DNA from: an uncultured Verrucomicrobiae bacterium
GTDB taxonomy: Bacteria > Verrucomicrobiota > Verrucomicrobiia > Palsa-1439
DNA length: 7,289 nucleotides
NCBI GenBank assembly: GCA_937927265.1
Contig: CALBCO010000110.1
Span: 1 to 7,289, forward strand
Direction: 5' to 3'
The notes below the pieces were generated by a model. That model made no database searches. It was given only the letters and a program-made list of their open reading frames with translations, and was not told where the DNA came from. A program made the translations under genes and the position numbers. The stretch's first letter is position 1. Every line of letters begins with the position of its first letter. Below are positions 1 through 5,653 of this stretch, one piece after another.

Positions 1-108
1 TGAGCAGTTACAATTGTTGAAAGGCAGCGGAACAGACTTCGATTTGAGTCCTCCAGGGGGCAGCTCTATCAAGTTACGATTGCTCGTAACGATTGGGGAC
101 AACGCCCG
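1..108. other. Left-edge segment, no recognised gene
   Basis: Nothing here is identifiable with confidence. One plus-strand frame is open from base 2 to a TGA at 122-124 and would give about 40 residues containing GSGTDFDLSPPGGSS. It could be the C-terminal tail of a gene that begins outside the window, with its stop codon supplied by repeat copy A. The purD frame is also open from base 4. Neither peptide resembles a family I can name, so no CDS is called. Confidence 0.3.
73..90. repeat. Perfect 7-bp inverted repeat (short hairpin)
   Basis: GTTACGA (73-79) and TCGTAAC (84-90) are exact reverse complements around a 4-base TTGC loop. No T-run follows on either strand, so it is not a standard intrinsic terminator. 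It could be a protein-binding palindrome or a weak 3' hairpin of an upstream transcript. It lies just outside repeat copy A and is not shared with copies B or C. Confidence 0.5.
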
Positions 109-280
109 TCCAAAGCGCCGCTGACGCGGCGCACTCCAAGACCATGCGGTCTATTCAAGACGCTTTTGCATGGCGCGTCAGCGTCTTGGAGTGCGGTGCG
201 AGAGCACCGCTTTTCCTCCCGCGACGACCGTCGGTGTCTGTTGGTTCTTTGTCGGGGCGCAGACAGGAATATCTGCGCCA
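109..280 (+). repeat. Interspersed hairpin repeat, copy A (three modules)
   Basis: This is a noncoding modular element. Module 1 is a perfect hairpin, GCGCCGC (115-121), TGAC loop, GCGGCGC (126-132). The central part has 12-base arms at 131-142 and 183-194, plus an inner AGACC/GGTCT hairpin (139-152). Module 2 is GCGGTGC (193-199), GAGA loop, GCACCGC (204-210). After a spacer, module 3 is an 8-bp stem GGCGCAGA (256-263)/TCTGCGCC (272-279). Copy B (5126-5231) matches bases 109-214 without gaps, with about 15 mismatches by hand count. Copy C (5742-5908) carries all three modules on the opposite strand. It resembles REP- or MITE-type intergenic repeats; no transposase is present. Confidence 0.85.
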
Positions 281-350
281 CTCGCACCGGTGGGGCTGGC
301 GCAGAAAAAATGCTTGCGCAGGGCCAAGATATTGGAGGCTGTTTTCGCGG

Positions 351-379
351 TTGCTCTACGGAGCTGGTTTGCTTAGAGT
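351..379 (+). promoter_or_regulatory. Possible sigma70-type promoter for purD operon
   Basis: TTGCTC (351-356) and TAGAGT (374-379) are separated by exactly 17 bases, matching the consensus at 3 of 6 and 4 of 6 positions. A start near 386 would leave a leader of about 11 bases before the purD ATG at 397. The match is moderate and chance occurrence is quite possible. No clear Shine-Dalgarno sequence precedes the ATG. Confidence 0.3.
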
Positions 380-396
380 CTGCCTCCACAACGCTT

Positions 397-1677
397 ATGA
401 AAATCCTCGTCATCGGCGGCGGCGGCCGTGAACACGCTGTGGTCTGGAAACTTGCCCAAAGCCGGCGCGTCACCAAAATCTTCTGCGCCCCCGGCAACGC
501 CGGCATTGCCGAACAGGCGGAATGTGTGCCCATCGCGGCCACCGACGTGGCCGCACTCACCGCGTTCGCTGTCGAGCGCCAAATTGATTTCACGGTGGTC
601 GGGCCGGAAGCCCCGTTATGCGCCGGGATTGTGGATGCGTTGGCCGCGCGGGGCCGGCGCGCGTTCGGACCGAGCCGGCAGGCCGCCCAACTGGAGGGCA
701 GCAAAGTGTTCGCCAAACGCTTCCTGCTCAAATACGGCATCCCGACAGCGCGTATGGAGGTGTTTACCGAGGTTGGCCCGGCGCTCGAATGTGTGCGCCG
801 CTGGGGCGCGCCGGTGGTGGTGAAAGCGGACGGATTGGCGGCCGGCAAGGGCGTGATTGTCGCCCAAGCGGTCGCCGAAGCTGAACAGGCCGTGGTGAAT
901 ATTCTGGAGAAGAAAGTATTCGGCGCGGCTGGCCGCCAAGTCATCATCGAGGAATGTTTGACAGGGCCGGAGGCTTCGGTGATGGCGTTTGTGGATGGGC
1001 AGACCTACCGGCTCATGTCTCCGGCGCAAGATCATAAACGGGTTAGCGACGGCGATACGGGGCCGAACACGGGCGGGATGGGCGCGTATTCGCCGACGCC
1101 AGCGGTAGCGCCGGCCCTGGAAAAAACCATTCGAGACATTTTTGACCGGACCTTGGCGGGATTGCGGGAGGAGGGGATGGATTACCGGGGCGTGTTGTAT
1201 GCGGGATTGATGTTGACCCCGACGGGGCCGCAGGTGTTGGAGTTCAACTGCCGGTTCGGCGATCCGGAAACACAGGCTGTGCTTCCGCGATTGGAGGGCG
1301 ATCTGCTCGATGTGCTCGAAGCGACTGCGGCCGGTCGTCTGACGGAAGCCCAACTGACTTGGACACGCGACACGGCCGTCTGCGTGGTACTGGCGGCGGG
1401 TGGCTATCCTGGTGATTATGTGAAAGGCCAACCGATTCGCGGATTGAAGGAGGCCGGCCAGTTGGCTAAGGTGTGCGTGTTTCACGCGGGCACGAAACGC
1501 AATGCCGCCGGGGAAATTGTGACCGACGGCGGCCGGGTGCTCGGCGTGACGGCATTGGGCACAGACCTCGCGGGCGCGGTGCGCCAGGCGTACGCCGCAG
1601 TGGAGCGCATCCACTTCGACGGCATGCAATACCGTCGGGATATTGCGGCCCGCGGGTTGCCACGGAGTCAAACATGA
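397..1677 (+). CDS. purD: Phosphoribosylamine-glycine ligase (GAR synthetase)
   Basis: PurD is the cytosolic enzyme of the second step of purine synthesis: phosphoribosylamine + glycine + ATP gives glycinamide ribonucleotide. The 426-residue product is of normal family length. Seen in order: N-terminal MKILVIGGGGREHA (1-14); FGPSRQAAQLEGSK (90-103) at the start of the ATP-grasp region; VVKADGLAAGKGV (141-153); EECLTGPEASV (186-195) and DHKR (212-215); DTGPNTGGMGAYSP (220-233); and LEFNCRFGDPET (281-292), carrying the metal-ligand Glu/Asn of ATP-grasp enzymes. The ATG at 397 is chosen because family homology begins there. The frame runs open far upstream (ATG at 166), but that extension reads through repeat copy A and has no PurD character. 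The stop overlaps the next start (ATGA, 1674-1677), so the two genes are probably translationally coupled. Confidence 0.96.
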   Translation: MKILVIGGGGREHAVVWKLAQSRRVTKIFCAPGNAGIAEQAECVPIAATDVAALTAFAVERQIDFTVVGPEAPLCAGIVDALAARGRRAFGPSRQAAQLEGSKVFAKRFLLKYGIPTARMEVFTEVGPALECVRRWGAPVVVKADGLAAGKGVIVAQAVAEAEQAVVNILEKKVFGAAGRQVIIEECLTGPEASVMAFVDGQTYRLMSPAQDHKRVSDGDTGPNTGGMGAYSPTPAVAPALEKTIRDIFDRTLAGLREEGMDYRGVLYAGLMLTPTGPQVLEFNCRFGDPETQAVLPRLEGDLLDVLEATAAGRLTEAQLTWTRDTAVCVVLAAGGYPGDYVKGQPIRGLKEAGQLAKVCVFHAGTKRNAAGEIVTDGGRVLGVTALGTDLAGAVRQAYAAVERIHFDGMQYRRDIAARGLPRSQT

Positions 1678-2795
1678 TGAGAACAATCTGGCTATGGGGA
1701 TTGCTATGGGGATTGCGGGCGGCGTGGCCGGTGGCCGCGGGTGAGCCAGCCGACTTGCGCGAGACCAGCGCGGTGATTGACGCGCTGAAATCGCGGTTTG
1801 TCGATGCTGACCAACTCAACACGAAAACTCTCAACGAAGCCACCGTGGCCGGCCTGCTGCAAGCCATCGGCCGCGGCGCGGTTCTGGTGACGAATGATGC
1901 GGTTCCGACACCACCACCACCGCCGGCTGCAGGGCCGTTGGCGCGAGTCGAAGTGGTGAACCCGGCGATTGGCTACATCCGCTTGGCGGATGTGGTCGCG
2001 GAAACCGTGCCGGCGATTGACGAAGAGTTGAAAAAGTTCGCGGCGGAAAAAGTGGAAGGTTACGTGCTCGATTTGCGGTTTGCCGACGGCACGAATTACG
2101 CGGCCGCCGCGCAGGTGGCCAGCCGGTTTTTGCCAAATGGCCAGACGTTGTTCGCGGTGAAGAAGGCCGCGGCAGCGCCGGAAATGTTTCGGGCCGGGCC
2201 ACTCGACGCGGAGGTCGCGCCGGGGTTGACAACGGCGCCGTTGATGGTGCTGGTGAACGGCGAGACGCGCGGCGGTGCCGAGACGTTGGCGGCCGCGTTA
2301 CAGGCCCGGCAACGCGGCATCATCATCGGCGCGAAGACGGCCGGCACGGCGGTGGCCTGGGAAGACGTGCGATTGACGGATGGCCGGCTGTTACGGATCG
2401 CGACGGCGAAAGTGGTGTTACCGGCTGCTGACGGCACGATGAGCGCGAGTGTGTTTCCGGACGGAATCACGCCGGACATCCCGGTGAAGATTGATCCGCA
2501 GGTGGAACGTGACGTGATTTTCAACGCGACCACGAACGTGACGTTGACCGCCAGCCTGCAGCCCCGGTACAAGAAAAAAGGCATGTCCGAGGCCGACTTG
2601 GTCAAAGTGTTTCGCGGCGAAGCAGTGGATTTACCGTCGCCCGCCACTAGGAAATCGGCAGGCACCAACGGCGAGAAAAACGCCGAGGATGAGGAATTGC
2701 AGCCCGTCAAAGATGTGGTGTTGCAGCGGGCAGTGGATGTGTTAAAGGGCATCCGCGCCTTGCTGTCGTGGCAGGCGGAGAACCCGCGCCATTGA
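1674..2795 (+). CDS. Exported S41-like (tail-specific protease) homologue, probably catalytically dead
   Basis: The 373-residue protein starts at ATG 1674, overlapping the purD stop, with GGAG at 1664-1667 six bases upstream. Residues 1-23 look like a signal peptide (hydrophobic Trp/Leu-rich core, then PVAAG), so it is likely periplasmic. A proline run (78-84) precedes the S41 core: IGYIRL (99-104), VEGYVLDLR (127-135, the usual LDLRNNPGG), VLVNG (192-196), IIIGAKTAG (216-224) and FPDGITPDIPV (261-271). In active S41 enzymes the segment after VLVN carries the nucleophile in an ASASE-like motif; here it reads TRGGAE, placing Gly200 at the Ser position. The catalytic Lys of the KTFGKG segment aligns with Thr225. 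No PDZ domain is evident. I infer a pseudoprotease with a binding or scaffolding role. The charged C-terminus (about 323-345) is low complexity. Its link to purine genes is unexplained. Confidence 0.82.
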   Translation: MMRTIWLWGLLWGLRAAWPVAAGEPADLRETSAVIDALKSRFVDADQLNTKTLNEATVAGLLQAIGRGAVLVTNDAVPTPPPPPAAGPLARVEVVNPAIGYIRLADVVAETVPAIDEELKKFAAEKVEGYVLDLRFADGTNYAAAAQVASRFLPNGQTLFAVKKAAAAPEMFRAGPLDAEVAPGLTTAPLMVLVNGETRGGAETLAAALQARQRGIIIGAKTAGTAVAWEDVRLTDGRLLRIATAKVVLPAADGTMSASVFPDGITPDIPVKIDPQVERDVIFNATTNVTLTASLQPRYKKKGMSEADLVKVFRGEAVDLPSPATRKSAGTNGEKNAEDEELQPVKDVVLQRAVDVLKGIRALLSWQAENPRH

Positions 2796-2833
2796 GCTGA
2801 CACGGACGGCGCGGACAACAGAACGAATATTGG

Positions 2834-5032
2834 ATGAAGACCATTTTGTTTATCTGCACCGGCAATGTCTGCCGTAGCCCGATGGCGGAAAGGTTGCTGC
2901 GACACATGTTGCACGACCGGCCCGACGTGCGCGTGCTCTCGGCCGGCCTCGGCGCGTTCGACGGCCAACCCGCCAGTCCTCCCGCCGTCGAAGTCTTGCG
3001 CGAAATCGGTATTGACCTTTCCGATTTCACCAGCCAGATGGTACGTCCCGAACTGCTGCGCGAGGCGGATTTCATCCTCACCATGACCCGGCAACAGTTG
3101 GACACGATTCAGATGTTGTACCCGTTCGCGGCGGAAAAGACGTTTTTGCTGCGCGAGTTTGAGGATGCGGAACCAGGCGAGTCCCGCGATATACAAGACC
3201 CCATTGGCGGTTCGACAGCCTTGTACCGGCAGGTGCGCGACCAGATCCGCAACGCGTTGCTGAGCGTCATCCGCTTCGTTGACCAAACCGCGGCGGCCAA
3301 CCAGACCACTCTCCAGGAGATGACGATGACAACCAGCCAACCCAAGCTCCGTGTTGCCCTGGCAGCGGACCACGGTGGCGTTGAAATCAAAGCGGCCCTT
3401 TATGCCTGGCTCACCCAGAAGGGTTATCCTTGCCAGGATTTCGGAACCGATTCGACCTCCCCGGTTGATTACCCTGATTATGCCTTTACGGTGGCCCGCG
3501 AGATTCTCGCCGGTCGCTTTGACCGCGGCATTCTCATCTGCAAAAGTGGCATTGGCATGAGCATCGCCGCCAACCGTTTTGTCGGCATCCGCGCCGCGAT
3601 GGTCGCCGACGAACATTGGGCCTCTCTCAGCCGCCAACACAACAACGCCAATATCCTTGTCCTCTCCGCCGAAGACGATGGCCTGACCCCTGCCAAAGCA
3701 CAGTCCATTCTGGCGACGTGGCTGACGACGGAGTTTGAAGGCGGTCGCCACGAGCGGCGGGTGCAAAAAATGGATCGTCCGCCCACGCTCCACCCCGTGT
3801 CACTGCTGGCTGCCGCTGACCCGGAAGTCTTTGCCGCCGTCCAACAAGAGACGCGCCGGCAGCAGGAAAACATCGAGCTGATCGCCAGCGAGAACTTTGT
3901 GTCGCCGGCTGTGCTGGCCGCCGCCGGCTCGGTGCTCACCAACAAGTATGCCGAAGGCTACCCCGGCAAACGTTACTATGGCGGCTGCGAGGCGGTGGAC
4001 ACGATCGAACAACTGGCAATTGACCGGGCCAAACAGTTGTTCGGTGCCGCGCACGCCAACGTTCAACCGCATTCCGGCAGCCAAGCCAACATGGCCGCCT
4101 ACTTCGCGTTGGCCAAGCCGGGCGACACGATTTTGGCCATGAGTTTGAACTTCGGCGGCCACCTCACGCACGGATCATCGGTCAATTTCTCCGGCAAACT
4201 CTTCCGCATTGTTCCCTATGGTCTGAATCAGCAGACCGAGCGCATTGACCTGGATGAAGTGGCTAGGCTGGCCCACGCCGAAAAACCGCGCATCATTGTG
4301 GTCGGCGCCAGCGCCTACCCGCGCACACTGGATTTCGCAGCGTTTGCCGTGATGGCCCGAGAGGTCGGCGCGGCGTTGGTGGTGGACATGGCGCATATCG
4401 CCGGCCTGGTTGCCGCCGGCTTGCATCCCAGCCCGGTGCCGCACGCGGACATTGTGACCACGACCACGCACAAGACCTTGCGCGGCCCGCGTGGCGGTTT
4501 GATTTTGTGCCGTGAAGAACACGCCAAGGCGGTGAACGCGCAGATTTTCCCCGGCATCCAAGGTGGCCCTCTCGAACACATCGTGGCCGCCAAAGCCGTC
4601 TGCTTCCACGAAGCGTTGCAACCCGAGTTTAAGGCCTACCAGCAACAAATCGTGCGCAATGCCGCCGCGCTGGCCATGGCATTGGCAGCCAAAGGCTACC
4701 GGATCGTCAGTGGTGGTACCGACAATCACCTGATGCTGGTGGACCTGCGACCGAAGAAGTTGACCGGCAAGGCCGCCCAGGAGGTTCTCGACCACGCCGG
4801 GATCACCGTGAACAAAAACATGATCCCGTTTGATCCCGAGAAACCAACCGTCACCAGCGGCATCCGCATCGGCACACCCGCGGTTACCACACGCGGGATG
4901 AAGGAAGCGGAGATGGAAGAGATTGCCGGCTTGATTGACGAAGTCTTGACCCAGCCCGGCGACGCCAGCGTTGCCGCCCTCGTGAAGGAAAAAGTCCGGG
5001 CGTTGACTGCGCGCTTCCCATTGCCGTACTAA
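2834..5032 (+). CDS. Triple-domain fusion: YwlE-type phosphatase / ribose-5-phosphate isomerase B / serine hydroxymethyltransferase
   Basis: One unbroken 732-codon frame encodes three complete enzymes. Residues 1-about 155 are a low-molecular-weight phosphatase: P-loop CTGNVCRS (Cys8, Arg14, Ser15) and general-acid loop QDPIGG (Asp122). Residues 165-310 are RpiB, interconverting ribulose and ribose 5-phosphate: ADHGG (178-182), YPDYA (213-217), CKSGIGMSIAAN (236-247, catalytic-type Cys236), SRQHN (266-270), EGGRHERRV (302-310). Residues 313-732 are SHMT (GlyA), a PLP enzyme making glycine and methylene-tetrahydrofolate from serine: YAEGYPGKRYYGG (372-384), SGSQAN (414-419), VVDMAHIAG (516-524), TTTTHKTLRGPRGG (542-555, PLP Lys547), TSGIRIGTP (674-682, carboxylate-binding Arg678). 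Each domain has about its normal free-standing length and no key catalytic residue is missing. The start at 2834 has no obvious Shine-Dalgarno. Domain order matches B. subtilis ywlE-rpiB-glyA. Whether one polypeptide is made, or also shorter products from internal starts, cannot be told from sequence. Confidence 0.93.
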   Translation: MKTILFICTGNVCRSPMAERLLRHMLHDRPDVRVLSAGLGAFDGQPASPPAVEVLREIGIDLSDFTSQMVRPELLREADFILTMTRQQLDTIQMLYPFAAEKTFLLREFEDAEPGESRDIQDPIGGSTALYRQVRDQIRNALLSVIRFVDQTAAANQTTLQEMTMTTSQPKLRVALAADHGGVEIKAALYAWLTQKGYPCQDFGTDSTSPVDYPDYAFTVAREILAGRFDRGILICKSGIGMSIAANRFVGIRAAMVADEHWASLSRQHNNANILVLSAEDDGLTPAKAQSILATWLTTEFEGGRHERRVQKMDRPPTLHPVSLLAAADPEVFAAVQQETRRQQENIELIASENFVSPAVLAAAGSVLTNKYAEGYPGKRYYGGCEAVDTIEQLAIDRAKQLFGAAHANVQPHSGSQANMAAYFALAKPGDTILAMSLNFGGHLTHGSSVNFSGKLFRIVPYGLNQQTERIDLDEVARLAHAEKPRIIVVGASAYPRTLDFAAFAVMAREVGAALVVDMAHIAGLVAAGLHPSPVPHADIVTTTTHKTLRGPRGGLILCREEHAKAVNAQIFPGIQGGPLEHIVAAKAVCFHEALQPEFKAYQQQIVRNAAALAMALAAKGYRIVSGGTDNHLMLVDLRPKKLTGKAAQEVLDHAGITVNKNMIPFDPEKPTVTSGIRIGTPAVTTRGMKEAEMEEIAGLIDEVLTQPGDASVAALVKEKVRALTARFPLPY
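3315..3328 (+). promoter_or_regulatory. Internal ribosome binding site and candidate start for the RpiB-GlyA part
   Basis: AGGAG (3315-3319) lies six bases before an in-frame ATG at 3326-3328 (codon 165), exactly where RpiB homology begins. Another in-frame ATG at 3320 is too close to the AGGAG to be favoured. This is a better initiation signal than that of the full-length frame at 2834. It suggests that a shorter RpiB-GlyA protein of 568 residues may be made, or that the site is a relic of a once separate rpiB gene. Confidence 0.55.
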
Positions 5033-5084
5033 ACCGAACCACATGCGGAGTACTGTCCGAGTCACGAGCACGAGGAGGTGCGAT

Positions 5085-5112
5085 GAGTCTTTGGCTTTGC
5101 GCCCAAAGACTC
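5085..5112 (+). terminator. 10-bp hairpin after the operon, possible 3' end (no U-tract)
   Basis: GAGTCTTTGG (5085-5094) and CCAAAGACTC (5103-5112) are perfect reverse complements around an 8-base loop, beginning 53 bases after the glyA-domain stop. No T-run follows on either strand, so it is not a canonical intrinsic terminator. It may protect the transcript 3' end or act with a termination factor. The position fits the end of the purD operon. Confidence 0.4.
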
Positions 5113-5125
5113 CTGCCCGCTGCCA

Positions 5126-5231
5126 TCCAAAGCGCTGCTGACGCGGCGCACTCCGAGACCGTTCGGTCTATCCGAGGCGCTTTCGCTTGGTGCGCTAGCG
5201 TCTTGGAGTACGGTGCGAGAGCAGCGCTTTC
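5126..5231 (+). repeat. Interspersed hairpin repeat, copy B (modules 1 and 2 only)
   Basis: It aligns without gaps to copy A (bases 109-214), same orientation, with about 15 mismatches. Module 1 is GCGCTGC (5132-5138)/GCGGCGC (5143-5149) with one T-G wobble. The inner hairpin is extended to AGACCG (5156-5161)/CGGTCT (5164-5169). Module 2 is decayed: ACGGTGC (5210-5216) no longer pairs fully with GCAGCGC (5221-5227). I see no counterpart of module 3 in the next 100 bases, so this copy is truncated or degenerate. Bases 5254-5353, between it and the tRNA promoter, show nothing I can identify. Confidence 0.82.
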
Positions 5232-5353
5232 TCAGTCGGCCAACCGTGGATGACGGCGGGCAGGCTGCGATTCATGTCGGCCGCATGCGGGCGCGGAGGA
5301 AGTGGGCATTGTGCTAATGATTCAAGGCGTGCAACCGACAATGGAGGGGGTCG

Positions 5354-5382
5354 TTGACACAAGGCGGTGAATTGCCGATACT
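5354..5382 (+). promoter_or_regulatory. Strong sigma70-type promoter for the tRNA pair
   Basis: A perfect -35 box TTGACA (5354-5359) and a -10 box GATACT (5377-5382, 4 of 6) are separated by exactly 17 bases. Transcription would start near 5389, a few bases before the mature tRNA-Val 5' end at 5395. The GC-rich stretch between the -10 box and the start is what stringently controlled stable-RNA promoters usually show, so growth-rate control is plausible but inferred. Confidence 0.75.
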
Positions 5383-5394
5383 CGCAGTCGCGTC

Positions 5395-5471
5395 GGGCGC
5401 TTAGCTCAGTTGGCTAGAGCACCTCGTTTACACCGAGGGGGTCAAAGGTTCGAGTCCTTTAGCGCCCACCA
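5395..5471 (+). tRNA. tRNA-Val (anticodon TAC)
   Basis: A full cloverleaf folds by eye. The acceptor stem is GGGCGCT (5395-5401)/AGCGCCC (5461-5467). The D stem is GCTC/GAGC (5404-5407, 5417-5420). The anticodon stem CCTCG/CGAGG (5422-5426, 5434-5438) holds loop TTTACAC with anticodon TAC at 5429-5431. The T stem is AAAGG/CCTTT (5444-5448, 5456-5460) with loop TTCGAGT. The discriminator is A5468 and CCA is encoded (5469-5471). It reads GUA and probably other valine codons. It lies 72 bases before tRNA-Asp, probably in one transcript. Confidence 0.97.
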
Positions 5472-5543
5472 TCAAAAATTCCTTGCGGAAGGGCCTTGTC
5501 TTCGGTTGCTGCGTCTGCTATAGGAGCTCTCGTTTTGGCGGTG

Positions 5544-5621
5544 GGGGGTGTAGCTCAACTGGTTCAGAGCGCTGCCCTGTCACGGCAGAGGTTGCGGGTT
5601 CGAGCCCCGTCACTCCCGCCA
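5544..5621 (+). tRNA. tRNA-Asp (anticodon GTC)
   Basis: The acceptor stem is GGGGGTG (5544-5550)/CACTCCC (5611-5617) with one G-T pair. The D stem is GCTC/GAGC (5553-5556, 5567-5570). The anticodon stem CTGCC/GGCAG (5572-5576, 5584-5588) holds loop CTGTCAC with anticodon GTC at 5579-5581. The T stem is GCGGG/CCCGT (5594-5598, 5606-5610) with loop TTCGAGC. The discriminator is G5618, as expected for tRNA-Asp, and CCA is encoded (5619-5621). No separate promoter is evident in the 72-base spacer, so co-transcription with tRNA-Val is likely. Confidence 0.97.
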
Positions 5622-5638
5622 TTTCGATTGGCCCTTCG

Positions 5639-5653
5639 CAGTCGCTGCGACTG
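5639..5653 (+). terminator. Weak hairpin after tRNA-Asp, possible terminator
   Basis: CAGTCG (5639-5644) and CGACTG (5648-5653) form a 6-bp stem with a 3-base loop, followed by ATTTCT, a poor T-rich tail. It starts 18 bases past the encoded CCA of tRNA-Asp, the right place to end the tRNA transcript, but the signal is weak. The rest of 5654-5741 shows no identifiable feature. Confidence 0.3.

Noticed and set aside
193..214. Intrinsic terminator formed by GCGGTGC/GCACCGC plus TTTT
   Set aside because: Only four T bases follow before CCTCCC, and the same hairpin occurs in other copies as a fixed repeat module, so the T stretch is incidental.
109..280. CRISPR array or integron attC-like site
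   Set aside because: The repeats are single dispersed units of 100-170 bases, not tandem direct repeats with uniform spacers, and no integrase or Cas gene is present.
281..396. Glycine or purine riboswitch upstream of purD
   Set aside because: I could not find the conserved core sequences or paired elements of either class in this short, mostly repeat-flanking leader.
69..947. Long minus-strand open frame opposite purD (292 codons)
   Set aside because: It overlaps purD, whose family motifs are unmistakable. High GC content gives long antisense open frames, and its low-complexity Ala/Pro/Arg/Thr composition fits a shadow.
3761..3775. Programmed frameshift at the A6 run in the RpiB-SHMT joint
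   Set aside because: The zero frame already continues into SHMT, and the codon phase of the A run does not match a classical X XXY YYZ slippery heptamer.
2096..3793. Minus-strand open frame of 565 codons opposite the S41-like gene and the fusion gene
   Set aside because: It is antisense to two well-supported genes and crosses their boundary. It has no recognisable domain and its composition is that expected from the complement of GC-rich codons.
4175..5071. Minus-strand open frame of 298 codons opposite the SHMT domain
   Set aside because: It is fully antisense to a conserved SHMT sequence and shows no independent family motif.
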